Assembly (NCBI GenBank): GCA_964449295.1
Contig: CAYUZN010000031.1
Location: 1-17,903, forward strand
Reading direction: 5' to 3'
Length of the DNA stretch: 17,903 bases
Source: CANJJB01 sp964449295
Lineage (GTDB): Bacteria > Chlamydiota > Chlamydiia > Chlamydiales > Rhabdochlamydiaceae
Shown here in pieces: positions 1 through 6,298 of the stretch. A model generated the notes under the pieces. It ran no database searches and was not told the origin of the DNA. It worked only from the letters and a program-made list of their open reading frames with translations. The first letter of the stretch is position 1. Each line of letters opens with the position of its first letter. A program made the translations under genes and the position numbers.

Positions 1-339
1 CTCTTCACGATCGTCAAATCTAGAGAGTTTTCGCATCGGTCCAAAAGCCAAATTTCTAGCTTTATTGGGTATATCTAAACCTCCGACATCGATCCCTAAA
101 TGGCGGGCTACAGAAGATCTCACTGAATCAGCATCTAAAATTTCTCCTTCAATTTCGCTAGATTTGATGACATCTTGAGTTAAAACATAAAGTACGGTTT
201 CTTCACGTTTTTGAAAGCCGATTGATTCCATTTGGCCAATCAACCTGCCTTGCTCATGGCGTGTCTGAATGAGCAAGTCGGAGAAAAAGTTGTGATCCCA
301 TCTAAAATCGGGCCAGTCTTGAAGTTCATAGATATACAT
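1..339 (-). CDS. Fic-family protein, N-terminal part only (cut by left edge)
   Basis: The ATG at 337-339 is preceded by a strong GAGGAG ribosome-binding site. The frame stays open for 113 codons to the window edge. The N-terminus (MYIYELQDWPDFRWD) and the block KSSEIEGEILDADSVRSS are the hallmarks of Fic proteins with a DUF4172-type N-terminal domain. SSEIEG (about residues 60-65) fits the inhibitory-helix pattern [S/T]xxxE[G/N], which in this family blocks ATP in the active site. Fic enzymes usually transfer AMP from ATP to target proteins. The catalytic HPFx[D/E]GNGR motif would lie off the window, so activity cannot be judged. After about residue 88 the sequence no longer resembles what I recall of these proteins, which may mean lineage divergence or decay. 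The gene sits alone behind a repeat-rich promoter region. Confidence 0.8.
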   Translation of the reverse strand, partial: MYIYELQDWPDFRWDHNFFSDLLIQTRHEQGRLIGQMESIGFQKREETVLYVLTQDVIKSSEIEGEILDADSVRSSVARHLGIDVGGLDIPNKARNLAFGPMRKLSRFDDREE

Positions 340-357
340 ATCTCCTCATTCTAGCAC

Positions 358-425
358 TTAATCTCCGCATACGCAACCCTAATCTCCGCAAAAATGCGGA
401 GATTAGGAGCATTATTCTCCGCATT
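358..425. promoter_or_regulatory. Operator-like array of TAATCTCCGCA repeats upstream of the Fic gene
   Basis: Four copies of an 11-base motif lie between the Fic gene and the kinase pseudogene. Direct copies are at 359-369 (TAATCTCCGCA), 380-390 (identical) and 413-423 (TATTCTCCGCA). An inverted copy is at 395-405 (TGCGGAGATTA). The second and inverted copies form a perfect 13-bp inverted repeat (378-390 / 395-407) around an AAAA loop. Direct copies are spaced 21 and 33 bp apart, close to two and three helical turns. No T-run follows the hairpin, so an operator fits better than a terminator. The distance to the Fic start (about 20-85 bp) suits repression of that gene, possibly by the Fic protein itself or by an unseen regulator; this is inference. 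Confidence 0.6.
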
Positions 426-483
426 GTGGTTAAAAAATTAACATATCTATTTGATATAGAAATGAGGATGTTATAATTTCTTA

Positions 484-983
484 TTAAATTAGGGATTTTA
501 TGAAAAGATCAGCATCTTGCTGACTTGTAAAGATAAGGAACTCTGTCAGAGGGTGTTTTTTTCTGAGCTCTTCTATTCTGACTCTTTTTTCCTTATCGAA
601 ATTCCATGTGTATTTCAAGATCTCCCAAGTAACCGCTCTTAACCCGCCGAAGTCACTTTTGTAATTGAACAGTCTTTTGAAAAGTCTCCAGAAACAAATA
701 AGACGAGAAAAGTGAAAATATATCAGCCATCCGCCTTGGCAAATCTCATTTCGAAAGTCGAATAGGAACACCCTTCTATAACCCAAGCATCTTCATCGAG
801 CATGGCCTTTTGAATCTCTATAAATTCCTGCTTATCTCTCTTTTTCCCATCTGGCTCGAACATGTGTCTATCCAGATGATGGACTGGGATATCTAAAATT
901 TTCCCGAGTTTGGCAGCAAATGTAGACTTTCCGCTTCAAGGAAGACCGATCAATGCAAATTTTTTCAGACAGATTTTCTTCAT
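484..983 (-). pseudogene. P-loop kinase pseudogene (FlaR / topology-modulation-like AAA ATPase)
   Basis: Read from the ATG at 981-983, the product begins MKKICLKKFALIGLP, then a TGA (936-938, codon 16), then SGKSTFAAKLG. Restoring Gly at the stop gives the Walker A motif GLPGSGKST. It is followed by the typical VHHLDRHMFEPDGKKRD and WVIEGCSY segments of small adenylate-kinase-like 'topology modulation' proteins. A second lesion lies near 723-731: the frame ends at a TGA (723-725), and the family continues in another frame as LIYFHFSRLICFWRLFKR and WEILKYTWNFDKEKR to the stop at 484. A 1-base loss or 2-base gain explains this. The full length (about 165 codons) is normal for the family. The start lies 14 bp after the pheT stop, so it was probably co-transcribed with pheT. 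Two independent lesions make a functional product unlikely. Confidence 0.8.
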
Positions 984-987
984 AGAT

Positions 988-1017
988 ATGAGAGTTTTTA
1001 CAGAATTAAACTCTCAT
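988..1017 (-). terminator. Hairpin spanning the pheT stop codon
   Basis: A perfect 10-bp inverted repeat (988-997 ATGAGAGTTT and 1008-1017 AAACTCTCAT, 10-nt loop) spans the end of pheT; the TAA at 998-1000 lies in the loop. It could end or stabilise the pheT transcript. No U-run follows on the minus strand, and the next ATG comes only a few bases later, so a full intrinsic terminator is doubtful. Confidence 0.35.
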
Positions 1018-3403
1018 TTAGTTTCAGTGTGACTGCGTTGACAAGTTTTGTGTGTTCTGCTTCGACTGTTTCAAAAGAAAGAGTCTTTTCTTGATCACGG
1101 TAGATAAAGCGCAAAGTGGCATTTTTGCGATCTTGTCCTAGCTTTTCGCCTGTGAACAAATCGACAAGAGCGTAGTGCTCAAGAATATGAGGTTTAGAAG
1201 ATCTAATCGCTTCAAAAACCTTCTGTATAGGAACATCGTATCTTAAGGTCAATGTCCAATCACGTTGAGAGCCTGGAAAAGAGGGGAGTTTTTGGTATTT
1301 TTTATCCTTTTTTCTATAGGTAAACATATCTTGAAGATTGATCTCTCCAAAGAGAACTGTTTGATCAAGTGCCATATGGGTTAAAATTTCTGGGTGGACT
1401 TCTCCAATCACCCCAATCGTTTGTTTACCGATTTTGATTTGAGCTTGCCTTCCTGGATGCAATGTATGTAAATGAGACGGCTCAAAGGCATACTCTTTTA
1501 TCCCAAGGCCTTTTAAGAGGTTTTCAGCACACCCTTTTAAATCAAAAAAATCGACATTTTTTGGTTTTTCATCCCAATGAAGAGGAGATTTTTTTCCTGT
1601 TAGGATAATGCCCACGCAAGACGGCTCCTTAAAGTCAGTGCTCTCTTTAAAATGGATTTTTCCAATTTCGAAAGCAGAGATATCATTCACTTGGTGATTA
1701 GCATTGAGTTTGACAACTTGAAGAAGGCCTGGAAGAAGGGATGTCCTTAACACCGATTGATCAAAAGATCTGGGGTGCAAAACAGAAATGACCGCATCCT
1801 CTGATAATCCTTTTTCTCTTGTTAAATGCGTTAATGTAGGACTCATTAAATCGCACGTAATGCACTCTTGAAATCCCTCTTGTAGTAGATATTTGTGAGC
1901 TTCTTTTTCAAAAAGATAGAGAGGTGTGTCTAAAATAGAGGAAGCTCTATAGCAAGGAGATTTTTTAGGGAGATTGTTATAACCAAAAATCCTTGCCATC
2001 TCTTCAATCAGATCAACCTCAATTTGAACATCTGTTCGATACGTAGGCACTGTCACATGCATCTCTTCTTGACCACGCACTTTTACCTGCATCTCAAGGC
2101 GCTCTAACAGAGAGACCATTTCACTCAAACTCAGTTGAATTCCTAAAAGAGAATTAACTCTAGAAACTCTACAAACGATTTCTTTAGAAGGAGACTCTTG
2201 TTCTTGAGTATCGATCATGCCTTGAATGATCTCGCCTCCTGCTAGTTCTTGGATCAAAAAACACGCCCTATCTAGAGCCAGAGGAAGACCGTTTGGATCA
2301 ACACCTCTTTCAAATCGATAAGAAGAATCACTTTTCAAATCAAGAGATCTAGCGGTTTTGCGAATGGAAGAAGGATTAAAGATAGCAGCTTCGATGAGCA
2401 CGTTTTTTGTAGAAGAGGAGACGCTTGAAGACAGCCCCCCCATAATCCCTGCAAAAGCCAGGGGCTTTTCCTCATCACAAATCATCAAAGCGTGTGGAGC
2501 AATCTGTCTGTCTTGCTTGTCGAGTGTTGTTAGAGAAGAAAAGGACGTTTGAGCTGAGACATTAATGGTGTCACCCGCAATTTTATCAGCATCAAAGATG
2601 TGCAGTGGTTGCCCAACTTCTAACATGACAAGATTGCTGACATCGACCACATTGTTGATACTGCGTATGCCGCAAGCCTCAAGTTTTTTAACAACCCAAT
2701 GAGGGGAGGGGGCAACTTTGATATTTTTTACAGCTCTTAGTGCATAGCGAGAGCAAAGCTCAGGATTCTTAATAGCAACTACGATCTCTTTATGGATACT
2801 AGGTCCTTCTGTCTTCTGAATGCAAAAATCAGGGCGTTTAGCCTTAATACCAAGTGCTGCTCCCAGCTCTCTTGCGATGCCCAGAATACTTAAACAATGG
2901 CCTAGGTTAGGTGTTAAAGAGATATCAAAAACAGGGTCAACATATAAAGAGGCCAAATCAGATCCTAATCGTAGATCAGTTGATAGCTCTAAAATCCCTT
3001 CCGAGTCTCCTGGCAGCCCAAGCTCACAGGCAGAGCAGAGCATTCCCTGAGACTCAACATCTCGAATTTTGCTTTTTTTGATTTTCCAAACTTTTTTTTC
3101 ACCATCTGTTAAAGAAGCGCCTATTCTTGCAAAAGCAACAATAAGCCCAGGCCTGCAGTTGGCAGCTCCACAGACAACTTGATACTCTTGAGAGCCATCG
3201 GTCACTTGTGCGACCTGAAGCCTATCGGCATTTGGATGACGAATCGTAGACAAAACTTGTCCTACAACAACTCCTTCAAAAGAAAGAGAGAGCCCTTCGA
3301 TAGCTTCAACTTCAATGCCTAGCAGTGTCAATTTTTCTGCAATCTCTTGAACCGATAATTCAAAAACCAAGAATTCTTTTAACCAAGATAGAGGGACTTT
3401 CAT
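998..3403 (-). CDS. pheT: Phenylalanine--tRNA ligase beta subunit
   Basis: This 801-residue protein has the full length and domain order of bacterial PheT. In the cytoplasm it pairs with PheS as an alpha2beta2 enzyme that charges tRNA-Phe. Visible parts are the N-terminal MKVPLSWLKEF block, a tRNA-binding OB-fold (about residues 40-150, with HPNADRLQVAQV and VVCGAANCRPG), the B3/B4 editing region (about 210-390, with GIRSINNVVDVSN), the B5 domain ending in EEMARIFGYNNLP (about 400-480), the synthetase core-like region, and a C-terminal FDX-ACB domain (about 705-800, with PSFPGSQRDW). pheS is not adjacent; in many bacteria pheST form an operon, while sequenced Chlamydia keep them apart. The Shine-Dalgarno is weak. 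A run of seven G on the coding strand (2435-2441) encodes the conserved IMGG segment. The frame is intact. Confidence 0.97.
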   Translation of the reverse strand: MKVPLSWLKEFLVFELSVQEIAEKLTLLGIEVEAIEGLSLSFEGVVVGQVLSTIRHPNADRLQVAQVTDGSQEYQVVCGAANCRPGLIVAFARIGASLTDGEKKVWKIKKSKIRDVESQGMLCSACELGLPGDSEGILELSTDLRLGSDLASLYVDPVFDISLTPNLGHCLSILGIARELGAALGIKAKRPDFCIQKTEGPSIHKEIVVAIKNPELCSRYALRAVKNIKVAPSPHWVVKKLEACGIRSINNVVDVSNLVMLEVGQPLHIFDADKIAGDTINVSAQTSFSSLTTLDKQDRQIAPHALMICDEEKPLAFAGIMGGLSSSVSSSTKNVLIEAAIFNPSSIRKTARSLDLKSDSSYRFERGVDPNGLPLALDRACFLIQELAGGEIIQGMIDTQEQESPSKEIVCRVSRVNSLLGIQLSLSEMVSLLERLEMQVKVRGQEEMHVTVPTYRTDVQIEVDLIEEMARIFGYNNLPKKSPCYRASSILDTPLYLFEKEAHKYLLQEGFQECITCDLMSPTLTHLTREKGLSEDAVISVLHPRSFDQSVLRTSLLPGLLQVVKLNANHQVNDISAFEIGKIHFKESTDFKEPSCVGIILTGKKSPLHWDEKPKNVDFFDLKGCAENLLKGLGIKEYAFEPSHLHTLHPGRQAQIKIGKQTIGVIGEVHPEILTHMALDQTVLFGEINLQDMFTYRKKDKKYQKLPSFPGSQRDWTLTLRYDVPIQKVFEAIRSSKPHILEHYALVDLFTGEKLGQDRKNATLRFIYRDQEKTLSFETVEAEHTKLVNAVTLKLNESLIL

Positions 3404-3419
3404 TTAAGTAGCTCACTAA

Positions 3420-3441
3420 GATATATTGAGGATAATATATC
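3420..3441. promoter_or_regulatory. Perfect dyad in the pheT / LysM divergent promoter
   Basis: Only 51 bp separate the divergent pheT and LysM-protein starts. In the middle lies GATATATT-GAGGAT-AATATATC, a perfect 8-bp inverted repeat with a 6-bp spacer. It is rich in TATAAT-like hexamers on both strands. It may be overlapping back-to-back -10 elements or an operator controlling both genes. No clear -35 hexamers are visible. Confidence 0.4.
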
Positions 3442-3454
3442 AAAAATTCAAAAG

Positions 3455-4678
3455 ATGAGCAATACTATTACATCTCCTTGGGAAAAGCGGGTTAAATTTT
3501 TAACACAAACACTCATTTTGAGTGTTGCTCTCAATATCGGACTTGTCGCAACTTTTTTTTATTTTGTACTTCAGAAAAAAAAGACATCCGTGGTGTTTGA
3601 AAAGTCTCCTGTAGAGACAACTCAAAATGTGTTAACTTCACATCTTTTTAATGAAGAGCTTCTCACAACGTACTCAACGCTGTCATTTCAAGAATTATTA
3701 GATATTTTAAAAGACACCACCCCTGTAGAAGATGGGTATAAAAAACGTGATCTAGCTTTAGCCTCTCTTGCTGCCTACCATTTTTTTAATCTTGAAAAAG
3801 CGCTTAATTTTTTTCCTTTTCAAAAGCGGCAGCTCTCGTTTATTCACCAAGAAGGGCAAGAAAAAATTGACATCACCGTTTTTCCGGGGCTGTCACAGGA
3901 ACAGTTTGATGCTGTGATTCAGTATGCAAAAACAGAAAAATGGCCTCTGACAGCTAAAGGGATTTTCTTCGAACTCAAAGATGAATCTAATAGACAAGAT
4001 ACAACTCTTTTAGAAACTTTTTATTTAACTTCTGAATTTCGACTCATCGAAACTCTTTTCACCAGATCAGGTCTTCTTTTCCCAAAAGAATTTCTCGTCT
4101 TTCTTGTGACACAAGGAGATTGGACAATGATTGAAAATTTTGCAGACGAGCAAAAACAAGCCCAAGATCTAACACCTCTTAAACTCAAAACTTTTCTTTT
4201 AAATTATGTCAAAAAGCGCTCTCTTCCCGCAGCGAAAATTTTGCTTCAATGGGACCCAGAATTTGTCGCAAAAAAACTAGAGGATTTCGATCTTATTCTG
4301 TTTCTCGATCTCTTCCCCGATAGTACCCCAACTCTCACTCTCTTACTAAAAGATCTTCTCGTCAGCCCTAGATCAGATGCCATTTGGAGAAAATCGGCTG
4401 AAAAACTCTACGCCTTCCATAAACTTCCTATGCCAGAGACTTACAACTACGAACTAGTACTCCAAACTTTTTTCCCCGATATTCCACGCTCAAAAACAGA
4501 ACCTGCCCCAGAGGCTCAACCTTCCACTCCTAACCAAAAACGCACCTACGTCATACAGCCTGGAGACAACCTATGGAAGATTGCTAAGAAAAATAAAGTC
4601 ACAATCGAAGCTTTAAGAAAACACAACCGCCTCACAACAGACAAGCTCAGGCCAGGTAAAGTCTTAGAGATTCCTTAA
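3455..4678 (+). CDS. Membrane-anchored LysM-domain protein
   Basis: This 407-residue protein starts with a short cytoplasmic stretch and one strong membrane segment (about residues 17-40, LTQTLILSVALNIGLVATFF) followed by lysines. A large, mostly helical middle region follows that I do not recognise. A Pro/Gln-rich linker (about 347-362) leads to a C-terminal LysM domain (about 363-407, TYVIQPGDNLWKIAKKNKV and LRPGKVLEIP). LysM domains bind N-acetylglucosamine polymers such as peptidoglycan. The layout suggests a single-pass inner-membrane protein holding a glycan-binding domain in the periplasm, perhaps acting in division or septal peptidoglycan. It is divergent from pheT and convergent with epmA, with which it shares the palindromic stop TTAA. 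The Shine-Dalgarno is weak, but no other Met exists near the N-terminus. Confidence 0.85.
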   Translation: MSNTITSPWEKRVKFLTQTLILSVALNIGLVATFFYFVLQKKKTSVVFEKSPVETTQNVLTSHLFNEELLTTYSTLSFQELLDILKDTTPVEDGYKKRDLALASLAAYHFFNLEKALNFFPFQKRQLSFIHQEGQEKIDITVFPGLSQEQFDAVIQYAKTEKWPLTAKGIFFELKDESNRQDTTLLETFYLTSEFRLIETLFTRSGLLFPKEFLVFLVTQGDWTMIENFADEQKQAQDLTPLKLKTFLLNYVKKRSLPAAKILLQWDPEFVAKKLEDFDLILFLDLFPDSTPTLTLLLKDLLVSPRSDAIWRKSAEKLYAFHKLPMPETYNYELVLQTFFPDIPRSKTEPAPEAQPSTPNQKRTYVIQPGDNLWKIAKKNKVTIEALRKHNRLTTDKLRPGKVLEIP

Positions 4679-5610
4679 ATAGTATCCCAAGAAAAGGGCA
4701 GAACTTCTTCCAAGCATTTTTTGTCATGACGCAGTAACATCAGACGATCAAAACCAACTGCTACGCCACAACAATCGGGGAGTCCTTTTTCTAGAGCTTT
4801 TAGAAAATTTTCATCAAGAGGCAAAGATTGTTTGCCCATCTCTAGTCTCATCTGATTTTGTTCATGAAGTCTTCGTCTTTGCTCAATAGGATCAGTGAGT
4901 TCATGAAAGCCATTAGCAAGTTCAACTCCTTTGAAATAAATCTCGAACCGCTCTGCGATAGGCTCTTCATTGCGTAGTGTTGTCTTGGCAAGAGCCGATT
5001 GTGCCTTTGGAAAATCTTTAATCACCGTTAATTCATGAAGATGCGGCTCAACGATAAAGCCCATGATAAATTGTAAGAGCGTATCTTTGTCCCACTTGTG
5101 CGCATCAGAAGGAAGATGCAGCGCGTGCTTCTCACAACACATCACAAGATCGCCTATGCTAGCAGTTAAATAATCAATTTGAGCAAATTTTATAAGTGCC
5201 TCTCGATAAGAAAAATAAGAGACGGATAGGTTCTCTAAAAAAAGATGAATAAAAGCTACTGTCTCTTCAATCAAATCCTCAAAAGACATGCCCAGCCTAT
5301 ACCACTCCACCATCGTAAATTCAGGATTATGAAAGTGTCCGATTTCCCCATCTCTAAAGACATGACTCATTTGATAAATATCACCCACGCCTAAAGAGAG
5401 TAGGCGCTTCATCGCATATTCTGGCGACGTGTGTAAGAAGCCATAAGCTCCTCCTTGCAGAGTAATCTGCATCACATCGATATGCCTGTCGATAGGAGCT
5501 GCTTTTCCTAGCATGGGCACATCGACTTCCATCACATTTTTTTGAGCAAAAAAATGGCGCACCTTCTGAAACATGTGCGCCCTGTTTTTTAAAATTTGAA
5601 TTTTAGACAC
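4675..5610 (-). CDS. epmA: EF-P--(R)-beta-lysine ligase
   Basis: This is a lysyl-tRNA-synthetase-like class II enzyme lacking the anticodon-binding domain, as in EpmA (GenX/PoxA/YjeA). EpmA attaches (R)-beta-lysine to the conserved Lys of elongation factor P. The class II motifs are clear: TSPEYAMKRLL, VFRDGEIGHFHNPEFTMVEWY (motif 2), GVELANGFHELTD and the C-terminal GVAVGFDRLMLL (motif 3). I chose the GTG at 5608-5610, which overlaps the end of efp by 8 nt and gives 311 residues beginning (M)SKIQILKNRAHMF. This fits the short N-terminus of EpmA homologues. An in-frame ATG at 5694 would force a 92-nt overlap with efp and add 28 residues unlike the family. The substrate gene lies directly upstream. 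The partner enzyme EpmB is not in the window. Confidence 0.93.
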   Translation of the reverse strand: MSKIQILKNRAHMFQKVRHFFAQKNVMEVDVPMLGKAAPIDRHIDVMQITLQGGAYGFLHTSPEYAMKRLLSLGVGDIYQMSHVFRDGEIGHFHNPEFTMVEWYRLGMSFEDLIEETVAFIHLFLENLSVSYFSYREALIKFAQIDYLTASIGDLVMCCEKHALHLPSDAHKWDKDTLLQFIMGFIVEPHLHELTVIKDFPKAQSALAKTTLRNEEPIAERFEIYFKGVELANGFHELTDPIEQRRRLHEQNQMRLEMGKQSLPLDENFLKALEKGLPDCCGVAVGFDRLMLLRHDKKCLEEVLPFSWDTI

Positions 5611-6169
5611 GGGAGACGTACTCACCCGTGCGAGTATCGACTTTAACTCGGTCTCCTTCTTCGACAAAAATAGGCACCTGTATTTTAGAACCACTTTCTG
5701 TAGTAGCAGGTTTCAAAACACGGCCAGAGGCTGTATCTCCACGAACACCGGGGGCTGTCTCAACCACCTTCATTTCCATGAATGTCGGAGGTGACACTTC
5801 AATGGGAAGGCCTTTGTAAAAGACAACGCTATATAGAATTTCTTCCATAAGCCACTGAGCAGTATCTCCAATAACAGAGAGAGGAATGTTGATCTGCTCA
5901 TACGATTGATCATCCATAAAGACAACCCCATCTTGTTCTTTATAGACCATGCGCATCTTGTTCTCTTCAATATCTGCCACATCCAATTTGTCACCTGATT
6001 TAAATGTCCTTTCAATGACTCTGCCAGTTAAGAGATTTTTGAGTTTTACCCTGTTAAATGGTTGCCCTTTCCCTGGCTTTACAAATTCATTACTCACAAT
6101 CGCGTAAGGTTCTTTGTCGACTTCTACTTTAAGGCCAGCTTTAAATTCATTCGTGCTAATTTGAGCCAT
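5603..6169 (-). CDS. efp: Elongation factor P
   Basis: This 188-residue EF-P relieves ribosomes stalled at polyproline motifs. Its order is a KOW-like N-domain, a central OB domain (about 67-128) and a C-terminal OB domain ending TRTGEYVSRV. The loop EFVKPGKGQPF places a Lys at residue 34, the position beta-lysylated by EpmA in E. coli. The KPGKGQ context matches the EpmA-modified type, and epmA is the next gene. I chose the second ATG (6167-6169, MAQISTNEF) because AAGGA sits about 8 nt upstream of it; the first ATG (6173-6175) abuts that site too closely. The genes efp and epmA overlap and are probably translationally coupled. Confidence 0.97.
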   Translation of the reverse strand: MAQISTNEFKAGLKVEVDKEPYAIVSNEFVKPGKGQPFNRVKLKNLLTGRVIERTFKSGDKLDVADIEENKMRMVYKEQDGVVFMDDQSYEQINIPLSVIGDTAQWLMEEILYSVVFYKGLPIEVSPPTFMEMKVVETAPGVRGDTASGRVLKPATTESGSKIQVPIFVEEGDRVKVDTRTGEYVSRV

Positions 6170-6257
6170 GATCATTTCCTTGTAAAAAATAAATTAAGAA
6201 TACAATCGTCTCATATTATAAAGACTCTTGTCAACTGAGAATTTATTTGAGCTATTT

Positions 6258-6298
6258 CCGATGTGCCTTCTCGGGTAATTTCGAGAAATTCACATCGG
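6258..6298 (-). terminator. Long imperfect hairpin at the end of the amidotransferase fusion gene
   Basis: Outer arms CCGATGTG (6258-6265) and CACATCGG (6291-6298) are perfectly complementary. They enclose a second stem, TTCTCG (6268-6273) with CGAGAA (6282-6287), and an 8-nt loop. The structure covers the stop codon of the gene at 6290 and precedes efp. The minus-strand flank reads AAATAGCTC, with no U-run. It is therefore terminator-like but not a textbook intrinsic terminator; a processing or stability element is the alternative. Confidence 0.4.

Noticed and set aside
936..938. TGA in the kinase frame read as selenocysteine or readthrough
   Set aside because: It replaces a Walker A glycine, not a redox residue, and a second frameshift destroys the frame downstream. 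Pseudogene decay is simpler.
2435..2441. G7 tract in pheT as a phase-variation switch
   Set aside because: pheT is essential and the tract encodes the conserved IMGG segment, so switching off is implausible.
6215..6234. TTGACA and TATAAT upstream of efp as a promoter
   Set aside because: Both hexamers are perfect on the minus strand, but only 8 bp separate them, too close to work as one promoter. The -10 alone may still be used.
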